Of a DNA stretch of 64,000 bases, positions 8,358 through 16,105 are shown one piece after another. The translations under genes and the position numbers were made by a program. Every line of letters begins with the position of its first letter. Position 1 is the stretch's first letter. Source of the DNA: Candidatus Scatomonas merdigallinarum (GTDB taxonomy: Bacteria; Bacillota; Clostridia; Lachnospirales; Lachnospiraceae). The notes beneath the pieces are model-generated. The model had not been told where the DNA came from and did not search any database. It saw only the letters and a list, made by a program, of their open reading frames with translations. The stretch is from the NCBI GenBank assembly GCA_018716305.1, contig DVKB01000034.1, forward strand, positions 141,752 through 205,751. The letters are read 5' to 3'.

Positions 8358-8606
8358 ATGAAGATCCACATATGGCAGGCCCTGCATGACACAGAGGCCC
8401 GCAGAGAAATGGAAAAAGAAAGCCTGGAGCAGATGATCCGGATCTACTGCCACGGAAAACACCGCGCACGGAAGGGCCAGCTCTGCCCTGACTGCCTGAA
8501 ATTCCGTGATTACGCCTGGAAACGCACGGACAAATGTCCCTTCATGAAGACCAAGACCTTCTGCAGCCGCCTGCCTGAGCGCCGGTTCTTCATATTTTCT
8601 GGATAA
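8358..8606 (+). CDS. YgbA-like (nitrous oxide-stimulated promoter) family protein, C-terminally truncated
   Basis: Small Cys-rich protein of 82 aa. It matches the YgbA_NO family in MEKESLEQMIRIYCHGKHRA, LCPDCLKFRDYAWKRTDKCP and KTKTFC. Family members normally continue with a second Cys pair, an HCY motif and about 30 more residues. Here the reading ends soon after FCSR with an unrelated tail (LPERRFFIFSG) that is antisense to the end of the converging regulator gene. The conserved C-terminus therefore appears lost in a rearrangement near 8565-8590. The start at 8358 follows GTGAGGAAACTGTCT. A TATACT -10 and the dyad GTTA-8-TAAC lie upstream. The family's biochemical role is unknown; it is nitrosative-stress associated in enterobacteria. 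Confidence 0.65.
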   Translation: MKIHIWQALHDTEARREMEKESLEQMIRIYCHGKHRARKGQLCPDCLKFRDYAWKRTDKCPFMKTKTFCSRLPERRFFIFSG

Positions 8607-9414
8607 TCATGGAAAAAATCGCCGTTCGGATATGAATTTTCTTCTCCTTCAGCGGCGCGCAGGTCCGGAGCCTGCAGTTTCCGATCAGCAGATTTTCCTC
8701 CGCATGGTAGGTGTAATCCAGCATTTCCGCCGGAAAGGAATAATAATCCCCGTCCTTTACTGTCGGCTCGAAGCCCTTCTTCCCTTCATATTCCAATTCC
8801 GCCAGCTTTCCATGAAGCATCAGACGTTCCATCAGGTTCCGGCGTTCCAGGGCCACCGCCTTCAGCCGGATGGTTCCTGTTCCCTTTCTGACGCGCAGCG
8901 TGGCGGGATGCTCCATCCCCCGGTCTGCCATCGAAAGATATTTTCCACGTTCAAAATTCTCCCGGTAGATCACAAAGGCCACCGGATAGTCTCCATCTCC
9001 CAGCATATCCGCGAATTCTGAAAAAGTCAGGTTCCGCAGCGGCTTCAGCTGCTGGAAGAGCCGGTTAAGCCGGGTTCTTCGGAAAAGCTGCTCTTTCATA
9101 CCTTCCGTGAGGAACATCACCATCTGCATGGCGTTTTCCCGGTTTTCATTCTCATCCAGATGCACGGTCTCCTGCAGGTATTCCTCCATAAGCCTGAGCT
9201 CTTCCCGGTACCGTCCGGCTATCGCTTTCCCTTCCTCTGTCAGTCTCAGTGAATCCCCGCAGACAATCTTCTGTGACACCAGATAACTGATATTCCGGCT
9301 GGCAGAAGCCTTGGACACCTGGAAAAAACGGGCCAGCTCCGTAACGGTAACGGTTTTTTTCTCATCTGTATCCAGATAAAGCAGATACGCCAGACGCTTC
9401 GTTGTCATTTCCAT
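8590..9414 (-). CDS. DtxR-like winged-helix transcriptional regulator with a C-terminal extension
   Basis: DNA-binding protein of 274 aa. Residues about 1-65 form a winged helix (VTVTELARFFQVSKASASRN, then LRLTEEGKAIAGRY). Residues about 66-125 (ELRLMEEYLQETVHLDENEN and on) resemble the DtxR/MntR dimerisation domain. The His/Cys metal ligands of classical DtxR are mostly not conserved, so its effector may differ. Residues about 130-274 are a beta-rich domain I do not recognise, where an SH3/FeoA-like domain would be expected. The neighbouring DtxR-box-like palindromes suggest it controls the secreted-protein genes. A perfect palindrome begins only 23 bp upstream of its start, so its native promoter may have been cut off. 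It converges on and overlaps the YgbA-like gene by 17 bp. Confidence 0.65.
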   Translation of the reverse strand: MEMTTKRLAYLLYLDTDEKKTVTVTELARFFQVSKASASRNISYLVSQKIVCGDSLRLTEEGKAIAGRYREELRLMEEYLQETVHLDENENRENAMQMVMFLTEGMKEQLFRRTRLNRLFQQLKPLRNLTFSEFADMLGDGDYPVAFVIYRENFERGKYLSMADRGMEHPATLRVRKGTGTIRLKAVALERRNLMERLMLHGKLAELEYEGKKGFEPTVKDGDYYSFPAEMLDYTYHAEENLLIGNCRLRTCAPLKEKKIHIRTAIFSMIIQKI

Positions 9415-9437
9415 GTATTACTATCATCCTTTTCTTT

Positions 9438-9492
9438 GATTGAATAATTCGCAAACCCCCATCTCAGATGGGGGTTTGCGAATTATTCAATC
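9438..9492. repeat. 55-bp palindrome (27-bp arms, 1-nt centre)
   Basis: Two perfect 27-bp inverted arms beginning GATTGAATAATTCGCAAACC around a single C. It lies exactly at the broken 5' end of the IS4-type transposase remnant and 23 bp from the regulator gene. It could be two abutted copies of a terminal inverted repeat, a transposition or foldback scar, or an assembly artefact. Confidence 0.85.
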
Positions 9493-10095
9493 AGTAAATA
9501 CGATCACGTTTGACGCTGTCAAACAGGCAGTTGCACTTTTGGGGAAGGCCACTTTTGTCATGGACCGTGGTTATGATGAAAATAAGATATTCCTCCTGCT
9601 GGATCACTTGAAGCAGGATTACGTGATCCGTCTGACTTCCAAACGCAAACTGCTTTACCATAACAAATGGACTCAAGCAACGGAACTGCGGAACCGGCGG
9701 AAAGGCAAGATAAAAGCAGATGTTTTTTTTAAAGGGAAAGAACATACCGCATATCTTTCCCATGTCAAGGTTCAGATCACTGCCTCCCGAAAGGATATTT
9801 ATCTGGTTCTGGTCTATGGCATTACGGAACATCCGATGATGCTGGCCACAAACAAAGAGATCCGTTCAAAGGATGATGTGATCCGCATTGCCAGGACCTA
9901 CTTTTCCAGATGGCGGATCGAGGAATATTTCCGTTGTAAGAAGCAGACCCGCTCAGGGAGAAAGTCAGTTTCTGCTATTACCGGCTGGCGAAAGGCATCT
10001 CCGGCATACTGTCGTATGCAAAGCAAGGCGTCAGGCTGTGGTTCCAGACAAAACGTCCGGCATACCGTCAGCTCTGCCTTACGCTGACCGCTTAA
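9493..10095 (+). pseudogene. IS4-family transposase remnant (5'-truncated, internally deleted, frameshifted)
   Basis: Decayed DDE transposase. The first frame reads VNTITFDAVKQAVALLGKAT, FVMDRGYDENKIFLLLDHLK (second catalytic Asp) and TYFSRWRIEEYFRCKKQ, which contains the Y-2-R-3-E-6-K signature of the IS4 group. After about 9950 homology continues one frame away as ADPLREKVSFCYYRLAKGIS...AYRQLCLTLTA, stop at 10095. The segment expected between the two (roughly 50 residues) is missing, with short AAGCAG-like repeats at the joint. The N-terminus with the first Asp is also missing. The element cannot encode a working transposase. Confidence 0.85.
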
Positions 10096-10103
10096 ATAAA
10101 AGA

Positions 10104-10216
10104 ATATGTCACCCAAAGCCCGGTTCCGGCGGGGCTTATTAAAGTGCCTCTACTCTCGGTACTGCCATTCTGAATTTCTCAAAAAATCGGCAGATTGGTA
10201 CTTTGGGTAGACATAT
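10104..10216. repeat. Near-perfect inverted repeat flanking the 3' end of the IS remnant
   Basis: ATATGTCACCCAAAG (10104-10118) and CTTTGGGTAGACATAT (10201-10216) are complementary apart from one extra base, 82 bp apart. The interval also contains a small GC-rich hairpin (AAGCCC..GGGCTT, 10116-10137) that could terminate the minus-strand ABC operon. Whether this is the IS end, a MITE-like piece or a terminator region is unclear. No gene is seen in 10096-10268. Confidence 0.55.
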
Positions 10217-10268
10217 CTGTTTTTTATTGCAGTTTGCGGAAACTCAAGATCCTCTCCTTCAGACCTGC

Positions 10269-11027
10269 TCACAGAACCGCCTGGATGAGTTTTATGGTGT
10301 ACGCTTTCCGGGGATGAAGGATTACCTGCTCCGGCGTTCCCTCTTCCACGATCCTGCCTTCCGCCATGACCAGCACCCGGTCACAGAACTGCTGCACCAG
10401 AGCCAGGTCATGGCAGATAAACAGGTAGGACAGCCCCCACTCCCGCTTCAGGGAGGCTAACAATTCCAGAACCTGTTTCTGTACCGTGACATCCAGGGCG
10501 CTGGTAGCCTCATCGCAGATCAGCAGCCGGGGCTCCACCGCCAGCGCTCTGGCGATGGCCGCCCGCTGGCACTGGCCTCCGCTGACCTCATGGGGATAGC
10601 GGCCGGCAAAGTCCGCCGGAAGTCCGCACTGCATAAAAAGCTTCTCCACCCGCCTTTTTCGCTCTTTGGAAGAAAGGCCGGTATTTTTCAGGCTTTCTCC
10701 CACCCCGTCCCCCAGGGTCCGGCGGGGGTCAAAGGATTCCGCCGGAGACTGAAAGACCATCTGCAGCTGCCGGTATACCTGGCGCTGCTCCCGGGACTTC
10801 AGATGAGTGACCGCTCTGCCCCCAAGATAGATCTCCCCCTCCGAGGGCTTCAAAAGCCCGGTGATCATTCTGGCCACCGTGCTTTTGCCGGATCCGGATT
10901 CCCCCACGATGCCCAGAGTTTCTCCGGGAAGAAGGCAGAAGCTTACATGGTCCACAGCGGCCAGTTCCTCCTGTCCTTTTTTCTGAAATGTTTTGGTCAG
11001 TTTTTTTACTTCCAGCAAAGGTTCCAT
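10269..11027 (-). CDS. ABC transporter ATP-binding protein, NikE/OppF type
   Basis: Second ATPase of the methyltransferase-headed operon, 252 aa. Walker A GESGSGKST (about 41-49), Q-loop QMVFQSPAESFDPRRTL, signature VSGGQCQRAAIARAL, Walker B LLICDEATSALD and the H-loop in FICHDLALV are all present, so it should be catalytically competent. Its ATG directly follows the TAG of the preceding ATPase gene (no gap). OppF/NikE and OppD/NikD ATPases work as a heterodimer. It is the last gene of the operon; decayed IS sequence follows. Confidence 0.93.
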   Translation of the reverse strand: MEPLLEVKKLTKTFQKKGQEELAAVDHVSFCLLPGETLGIVGESGSGKSTVARMITGLLKPSEGEIYLGGRAVTHLKSREQRQVYRQLQMVFQSPAESFDPRRTLGDGVGESLKNTGLSSKERKRRVEKLFMQCGLPADFAGRYPHEVSGGQCQRAAIARALAVEPRLLICDEATSALDVTVQKQVLELLASLKREWGLSYLFICHDLALVQQFCDRVLVMAEGRIVEEGTPEQVILHPRKAYTIKLIQAVL

Positions 11028-11810
11028 CTAATTTTTCTCCAGCACCGGCACAGCGGCCAGCAGCTCCTTTGTATAGTTTTCCCGGGGACGGCCCAGCACC
11101 TGCGGGGCCGGTCCGTACTCCACAGCCTCCCCCGCCTTTAAAACAAGGACTGTATCCGCCATGGCCCGGACCACTCCCAGATTATGGGTCACCAGCACCA
11201 TGGCTGTGCCGTACAGTTCCCGCGTCAGCAGCAGTTCCTCCACCGCCTGTCTCTGCACAGAGACGTCCAGGGCGCTGGTAGGCTCATCCGCCAGCAGGAT
11301 CTCCGGCTTCAGGAGCATGGCCATGGCGATCCCCACTCTCTGGTTCATGCCCCCGGAAAGTTCAAAGGGATAGCCGGCCAATATCCGTTCCCCTTCCCGG
11401 AAACCCAGCCGGGCAAAAAGCTCCAGGGCTTCTGTATCGCTTTCCTTCCGGGTGATCTTTCTGTGAGCGGAAAGACTCTCAAAGATCTGGCTGCCGATGG
11501 TGCGCACCGGACACAGGGCGGCTCCGGCGTCCTGAAAGATCATGCCGATCTGCGCGCCCCGGATCTTCCGCAGTTCCTTTTCCGTAAGATCCGGCAGGTT
11601 CCGGTCCCGATACAGGATCTCTCCTTGGGTCACCAGGCCTCCCTGGCCCAGGATCCCCAGGGCCCCCCGGATCAGGGAGCTTTTTCCGCTGCCGGATTCC
11701 CCCACAATTCCCAGGATTTCTCCGGACTTCAGGGTAAAATTGATATCACGGACTGCCGGGATCCCGTTATAGGAGATCTCCACCGACCGGTAAACAAGTA
11801 ATTCTTCCAT
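11028..11810 (-). CDS. ABC transporter ATP-binding protein, NikD/OppD type
   Basis: First ATPase of the pair, 260 aa. It has Walker A GESGSGKSS (about 36-44), Q-loop GMIFQDAGAALCP, signature LSGGMNQRVGIAMAM, Walker B ILLADEPTSALD and the switch His in VTHNLGVV. The binding-protein gene lies 21 bp upstream and the second ATPase gene directly downstream. Residues after the signature follow the NikD/DppD pattern, but the long C-terminal oligopeptide/Fe-S extension seen in many DppD proteins is absent. It powers import through the permeases at 13397-15219. Confidence 0.93.
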   Translation of the reverse strand: MEELLVYRSVEISYNGIPAVRDINFTLKSGEILGIVGESGSGKSSLIRGALGILGQGGLVTQGEILYRDRNLPDLTEKELRKIRGAQIGMIFQDAGAALCPVRTIGSQIFESLSAHRKITRKESDTEALELFARLGFREGERILAGYPFELSGGMNQRVGIAMAMLLKPEILLADEPTSALDVSVQRQAVEELLLTRELYGTAMVLVTHNLGVVRAMADTVLVLKAGEAVEYGPAPQVLGRPRENYTKELLAAVPVLEKN

Positions 11811-11831
11811 GGTTTTCTCCGTTCCGCCGCC

Positions 11832-13400
11832 TCAGCCGCCGATATCCAGATCCGCGGTGATCTCGTAATAATCGCAGGGATGCGCTGTCAGTCCCGTAAC
11901 CGAAGCGTCTGCGACCATGCTCATCCGCAGATGGGAGGCAAACACAAAGGCATTGTCCTTCAGAATCACCTGCTGCATTTCCACAGCCAGTTCCTGCCGG
12001 CGGGCGCTGTCAAAGGTCCGGGACATCTCCTCCGCCAGGTTCTCCAGCTCATCGCTGTGATAATGGCCGTCATTGTTGGCGGAGCTGTCCAGGCAGCGGT
12101 AGGTAAAGAAATATTCCGGATCTCCCGTGGGCGCTGTCACCATGGCGCTGACGTAAATGTCCCAGGCAGAAGGGTCTGTGCGGATGCTGTTGTGGTCCGC
12201 GGTGCTGTTGATCTCCACCTGAAAACCGATCTCTCCCAGAGTGGACTGGGCATACTCCGCCAGCAGCGGCAGCTCCTGGCGGCTGGGATAGGTGAGCCAG
12301 CGCAGGGTCAGCAAAGTTCCCTCTTTTTCCCGGATTCCATCCCCATCTGTATCGATCCAGCCCGCTTCCTCCAGTACCTTTTCGGCTTCTTCCGGATCAT
12401 AGGTTTCCGTGGAAACCGCGTCGCCGCCAAAGATAAAGTTTTCCGGGAATACCCCTTCTGCCGGATATCCGTTGCCCCCCAGCAGGGTCTCCACAAAGCC
12501 CTCCTTATCGATGCCCAGGGCAATGGCTTTGCGCACCGCGGGATCCCCGGTAACGGGGCTTTCAAAGTTCATGGTGCCGAAAAATGCCCGGCTGGTGGCA
12601 CAGCTGGTAAAGGAGTACTGTTCATTTTCAAACAAAGGATAGCTGGCGTAGGGCATGCCGTAGGCCACATCGATCTCTCCCGACTGCAGAGCCATAGTCA
12701 GGGTATCTCCGTCAGTAATGGTGCGGACCGTAACCTTGTCCAGCTTCGGCTCCCCTCCCCAGTAGTTTTCATTTTTCACCAGCTCCAGTCCGCTGTCTGT
12801 CACCAGGGAAACCGCCTGGTAAGGCCCGGTGCCGGAGACAATCCCCTCCTCTGTGACTCCCGCCTCCATGTCGATGACGCAGCCGTAGGGATCCGCCAGA
12901 TAATGGATCAGGGCAGGCACCGGCTCAGCGGTGTGTATGGTCAGAGTATAACCCTCCGCGGTGATCTCCCGGATTTGCAGGTCCTCCGCCGCCCGGACAT
13001 GGACAGAGATCAGATCCTCCAGGCATTCTTTCACCGACTGAGCGTCCATATGCCGGCCGCTGGCAAAGTCCACATCCTCCCGGAGCTGAATCACCCAGGT
13101 CAGCTCGTCCGTGTTTTCATAGCTTTTCGCCAGCCAGGGCTCTATCTCCATGGAATCGGAAAAGCGGAACAGAGTCTCCCCCACTCCGTAGCGGATGCAG
13201 GCCCAGCCGCTGTTGTCCCGGTGGGGATTGATGTCGGGTTCTCCGTTTTCCGCGTTAAAGGTGGTATCGCCCCACACCAGCGACTTTTCTCCGGAGGTCT
13301 CCGGAGATGGCTCCTGAGCCAGCGTTCCGCCGCTGCACCCGGACAGCAGAGAAATCAGCAGTCCGGCGGCCAGGAATGTGGTCCATGTTTTTTTTCTCAT
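11832..13400 (-). CDS. ABC transporter substrate-binding lipoprotein, nickel/peptide family
   Basis: Lipid-anchored solute receptor of 522 aa. Signal peptide MRKKTWTTFLAAGLLISLLS with lipobox LLSGC at about 19-23. Family-5 features: CIRYGVGETLFRFSDSMEIE, ADPYGCVIDMEAGVTEEGIV, SGTGPYQAVSL, and the Asp-rich loop DTDGDGIREKEG. Its start overlaps the upstream permease stop by 4 bp (ATGA). It is a paralogue of the riboswitch-controlled binding protein at 2232-3821 and has the same architecture, but its operon contains a methyltransferase instead of a B12 riboswitch. Ligand unknown; a metal chelate or modified peptide is possible. Confidence 0.92.
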   Translation of the reverse strand: MRKKTWTTFLAAGLLISLLSGCSGGTLAQEPSPETSGEKSLVWGDTTFNAENGEPDINPHRDNSGWACIRYGVGETLFRFSDSMEIEPWLAKSYENTDELTWVIQLREDVDFASGRHMDAQSVKECLEDLISVHVRAAEDLQIREITAEGYTLTIHTAEPVPALIHYLADPYGCVIDMEAGVTEEGIVSGTGPYQAVSLVTDSGLELVKNENYWGGEPKLDKVTVRTITDGDTLTMALQSGEIDVAYGMPYASYPLFENEQYSFTSCATSRAFFGTMNFESPVTGDPAVRKAIALGIDKEGFVETLLGGNGYPAEGVFPENFIFGGDAVSTETYDPEEAEKVLEEAGWIDTDGDGIREKEGTLLTLRWLTYPSRQELPLLAEYAQSTLGEIGFQVEINSTADHNSIRTDPSAWDIYVSAMVTAPTGDPEYFFTYRCLDSSANNDGHYHSDELENLAEEMSRTFDSARRQELAVEMQQVILKDNAFVFASHLRMSMVADASVTGLTAHPCDYYEITADLDIGG

Positions 13401-14278
13401 TTTGTTCTTCTCCTTTTTCTCTGTCCGTTTCTGGGATCCAGATAATCCCGCACAGTGTCCCCCAGAAGGTTAAAAAGCACTACAGAAGCAAAAATCCCAA
13501 GTCCCGGGGTCAGTACCACCCAGGGATAGGTCTGCAGCATACTCCTGCCGCTGCTCATCATACTGCCCCACTCCGCTGTGGGGGGCTGGGCTCCCAGCCC
13601 CAGAAAAGAAAGGGCCGCGATCTCCATCATCATGGTGCCGATATCCAGCATGGCCGTCACCAGCACCGGGCCGGCGATGTTGGGCAGGATGTGGCGGAAA
13701 AGGATCCCCAAAGAAGAGGTTCCGGAAAGCTTTGCCGCCTGGATATAGGTGAGATTTTTCACCGTCAGAGTCTGGCTCCTGGCCAGTCTGGCATATTTGG
13801 GCCAGCTCACCGCCGCCAGGGCAATCACCGCGTTTTGGATGCCGCCCTGGAGCACTGCCGCCACAGCCATGGCGAACACCAGCCCCGGAAAAGCCAGGCA
13901 GATGTCCGAGACCCGCATGATCACCGCGTCCAGGGCTCCGCCGAAATAGCCGCAGAGCAGCCCCAGAAGAGTCCCTCCCACGGCGATGATCCCCACCAGA
14001 ATCAGGGCAGAAAAAATACTGGTCTGTCCCCCTACGATCACCCGGGAGAGCATATCCCTCCCGTACCGGTCCGTGCCGAAGGGATGATCCGGGCTTGGGG
14101 GCTGCAGGGCAATAGACAGATCCTGCCCGTTGGGGTCATAGGGGCAGATCCATTCCGCGAAAACCGCCGCCAGCAGCAGGGCGATAACCAGAGACAGGAA
14201 CAGGATCAGACGGATCCTGGTGTGATCGGCCCGGATCCTCTGCCGGCGCGCCCCGATCTTTTCAGTATGAGAATTCAT
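13397..14278 (-). CDS. ABC transporter permease, NikC/DppC type
   Basis: Permease subunit of 293 aa with family motif GTDRYGRDMLSRVIVGGQTS (about 72-92), an N-terminal helix (LILFLSLVIALLLAAVFAEW) and the ATPase-contact loop AAKLSGTSSLGILFRHILPN. The start overlaps the previous permease stop by 4 bp, and its own stop overlaps the binding-protein start by 4 bp. This tight coupling suggests fixed stoichiometry. It forms the channel with the NikB-type subunit encoded at 14275-15219. Confidence 0.92.
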   Translation of the reverse strand: MNSHTEKIGARRQRIRADHTRIRLILFLSLVIALLLAAVFAEWICPYDPNGQDLSIALQPPSPDHPFGTDRYGRDMLSRVIVGGQTSIFSALILVGIIAVGGTLLGLLCGYFGGALDAVIMRVSDICLAFPGLVFAMAVAAVLQGGIQNAVIALAAVSWPKYARLARSQTLTVKNLTYIQAAKLSGTSSLGILFRHILPNIAGPVLVTAMLDIGTMMMEIAALSFLGLGAQPPTAEWGSMMSSGRSMLQTYPWVVLTPGLGIFASVVLFNLLGDTVRDYLDPRNGQRKRRRTK

Positions 14279-15219
14279 GCCTTCTCACCTCCCAGCCGCA
14301 CCCGGGGATCCAGGGCCCGGTAGCAAAGATCCGTAATAAGATTCACCGCCACATAGATCACGGCCATCCACACTACGTAAGCCTGGATCACAGGATAATC
14401 CCGCATATTGATGGCGTCCACCGCCAGCTTTCCCACCCCGTCCCACATAAAAATGGACTCCACAATGGCAGTCCCTCCCAGGAGACTGCCCAGAGACAGA
14501 GCCATGAGAGTGAGAATCGCGGACAGACAGGAACGCAGGACATATTTCCGCAGGATCACGGAAAAAGGCACCCCTCTGGCCCTTGCTCCCGTCACATAGT
14601 CCTTGCCCAGCTCCTCCAGCACCGCCGCCCGGATCTGCCGCATATATTTAGCGGACATGGCAATGGCCAGGGTCAGGGCCGGCAGGGCCGCGCTCCTGAG
14701 GCTCAGACCCTCCGAAATCACCGGAAAAACGGGAATATATATGGCCAGCAGATACATCAGCACCAGAGCCACAAAAAAGTTGGGAAGGCTGCTGCCGATA
14801 AAACTGCACACCCGGATCAGATAGTCCGTAAATCGATTCTGTCTTACCGCCGCCAGAATTCCCAGAGGCAGGGAGATCACCACCGTCAGCCCCATGGACA
14901 GCACCGTCAGAAGCAGGGTTGCCGGCAGCTTGGACACAAAGACAGAAAATACATCGCTGCCGGAAATATAGCTGGTGCCCAGATCTCCTGTAAGAAATCC
15001 TCCCAGCCAGCGGAAATACTGCGCCAGAAATGGCTGATCCAGCCCCAGCTCCGCTCTCCGGGCGGCGATCACCTCCGGGGAGAGGGCCACTCCGGAAACC
15101 TCCGACTGCTGCAGCACCGCGTCGCTGCCGGCGATCCGCATCAGGGCGAAAGAAAGAAAGGTAATGCCCAGCAGGATGGGAATCAGCAGAAGCAGCCTGC
15201 GGATCACATATTTCTTCAT
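14275..15219 (-). CDS. ABC transporter permease, NikB/DppB type
   Basis: Permease subunit of 314 aa: N-terminal helix LLLLIPILLGITFLSFALMR, a long extracellular stretch, and the contact loop EELGKDYVTGARARGVPFSV followed by SLGSLLGGTAIVES. The start at 15219 (MKKYVIRR) was chosen because it shares an ATGA overlap with the methyltransferase stop and has AAGGAGA just upstream; a 52-codon longer reading has low-complexity sequence. This is the first transport gene after the methyltransferase, so the methyltransferase and transporter are translationally coupled. Confidence 0.92.
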   Translation of the reverse strand: MKKYVIRRLLLLIPILLGITFLSFALMRIAGSDAVLQQSEVSGVALSPEVIAARRAELGLDQPFLAQYFRWLGGFLTGDLGTSYISGSDVFSVFVSKLPATLLLTVLSMGLTVVISLPLGILAAVRQNRFTDYLIRVCSFIGSSLPNFFVALVLMYLLAIYIPVFPVISEGLSLRSAALPALTLAIAMSAKYMRQIRAAVLEELGKDYVTGARARGVPFSVILRKYVLRSCLSAILTLMALSLGSLLGGTAIVESIFMWDGVGKLAVDAINMRDYPVIQAYVVWMAVIYVAVNLITDLCYRALDPRVRLGGEKA

Positions 15220-16016
15220 GATATCTCCTTCTGGCTCAGATTCTTTACCGCCCGGATCAGAAACATGGGGGTAGAGGAATTGTTGATCCTCTCCTCCCGG
15301 GTCCAGACCCGTCTCCAGATCTCCGGATCCGCCTCCATCTCCATTCCCAGTCTCTCCAGGACCTTCCGGTCCCATTCCGGGCGGAGAGCCAGGGAAAGGG
15401 GCGCCTGCACGGCAATGGCCTCCATGGCGGGGATATCCGTCCCGTCGGTCTCGTTGGCCACCCCTTCCGCCAGGATATTCTCCCGGTCCTTCAGATACCC
15501 TTCCCGGGCCTCCCGGTCATACAGATACCGGTACCAGTTGGCGTCAAAGTTCAGCAGAAGCCCGCCGGGCTTCAGGACCCGGCACCATTCCCCGTAGGCT
15601 TTCTCCGGGTGGGGCAGGTTCCAGGTAAGGTTCCTGGTAACGATCACGTCAAAACGGTTCTCCGGGAATTCCAGCTGTTCCGCGTTCATTCGCAGAAAAC
15701 AGATGCGGTCCCTCCAGATCCCCGCGTTATTCCCGGCCTCCTTCAGCATGGATTCCGTATAGTCCACAGCGGTAACCTGATACCCCATTTCCGCCAGGAT
15801 CACCGAAAAAAAACCGGGGCCGCAGCCTATGTCCAGAACAGAAAGTTCCCCCGGCTTCCGTTCCGGATACTGCCGGCTGATCTGCTCAAAAAGAACTCCG
15901 CCCCACACCTGATGCTGACCGGAGTTCAGTTCACTTTTATTCACTTCAGAATATCCGGCCGCCCGGTTGGTCCAGTAGGCCTGATTCTCTGTTTCATACT
16001 GCCGAAATGTCTGCAT
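15216..16016 (-). CDS. Class I SAM-dependent methyltransferase heading an ABC importer operon
   Basis: Cytosolic methyltransferase of 266 aa. Motif I is LDIGCGPGFF (about 61-70), followed by an acidic motif II region (VTAVDYTESM), post-I MNAEQLEFPENRFDVIV and TRNLTWNLPHPEKAYGEW, then LKPGGLLLNFDANW. The N-terminal YWTNRAAGYSEV and C-terminal NNSSTPMFLIRAV are shared with the methyltransferase half of 18208-19947, so the two are paralogues. Strong ribosome site AAGGAGGA. The ATGA overlap with the first permease shows they are made together. Substrate unknown: it might modify the imported ligand, a precursor, or a chelator. Upstream are the 27-nt shared promoter element and a 13-bp inverted repeat whose one arm touches the ribosome site. 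Confidence 0.88.
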   Translation of the reverse strand: MQTFRQYETENQAYWTNRAAGYSEVNKSELNSGQHQVWGGVLFEQISRQYPERKPGELSVLDIGCGPGFFSVILAEMGYQVTAVDYTESMLKEAGNNAGIWRDRICFLRMNAEQLEFPENRFDVIVTRNLTWNLPHPEKAYGEWCRVLKPGGLLLNFDANWYRYLYDREAREGYLKDRENILAEGVANETDGTDIPAMEAIAVQAPLSLALRPEWDRKVLERLGMEMEADPEIWRRVWTREERINNSSTPMFLIRAVKNLSQKEIS

Positions 16017-16023
16017 ACATCCT

Positions 16024-16078
16024 CCTTAAAACCCGTCGTTCTTTGGTTCTCCCCTATAGTATCATACGGGTTTTAAGG
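16024..16078. promoter_or_regulatory. 13-bp inverted repeat spanning the methyltransferase promoter and leader
   Basis: Perfect arms CCTTAAAACCCGT (16024-16036) and ACGGGTTTTAAGG (16066-16078), 29 nt apart. Centre-to-centre spacing is 42 bp, about four helical turns. The upstream arm lies inside the -35/-10 spacer. The downstream arm ends in the AAGG of the ribosome site. It could be a two-site operator or, if transcribed from further upstream, a hairpin that hides the ribosome site. Confidence 0.6.
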
Positions 16079-16105
16079 CTGTAAGCCCCCCCTGGGGATA
16101 AAATT
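16056..16105 (-). promoter_or_regulatory. Promoter A with the shared C-tract/G-tract element (methyltransferase-ABC operon)
   Basis: Minus strand: -35 TTACAG (16084-16079), 17-bp spacer, -10 TACTAT (16061-16056). Directly upstream, TATCCCCAGGGGGGGC (16 nt) abuts the -35. The same 16-nt layout occurs at promoters B (18189-18215) and C (20029-20055). The element overlaps the stop codon of the MATE gene. Confidence 0.6.

Noticed and set aside
11880..13445. 521-codon plus-strand frame opposite the second binding protein
   Set aside because: Mirror of a conserved lipoprotein gene; composition typical of antisense frames in GC-rich DNA.
16083..16098. Treating the C-tract/G-tract motifs only as small terminator hairpins
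   Set aside because: They lack T-runs, and their fixed 16-nt distance to a -35 with a 17-bp spaced -10 at all three sites fits operators better.
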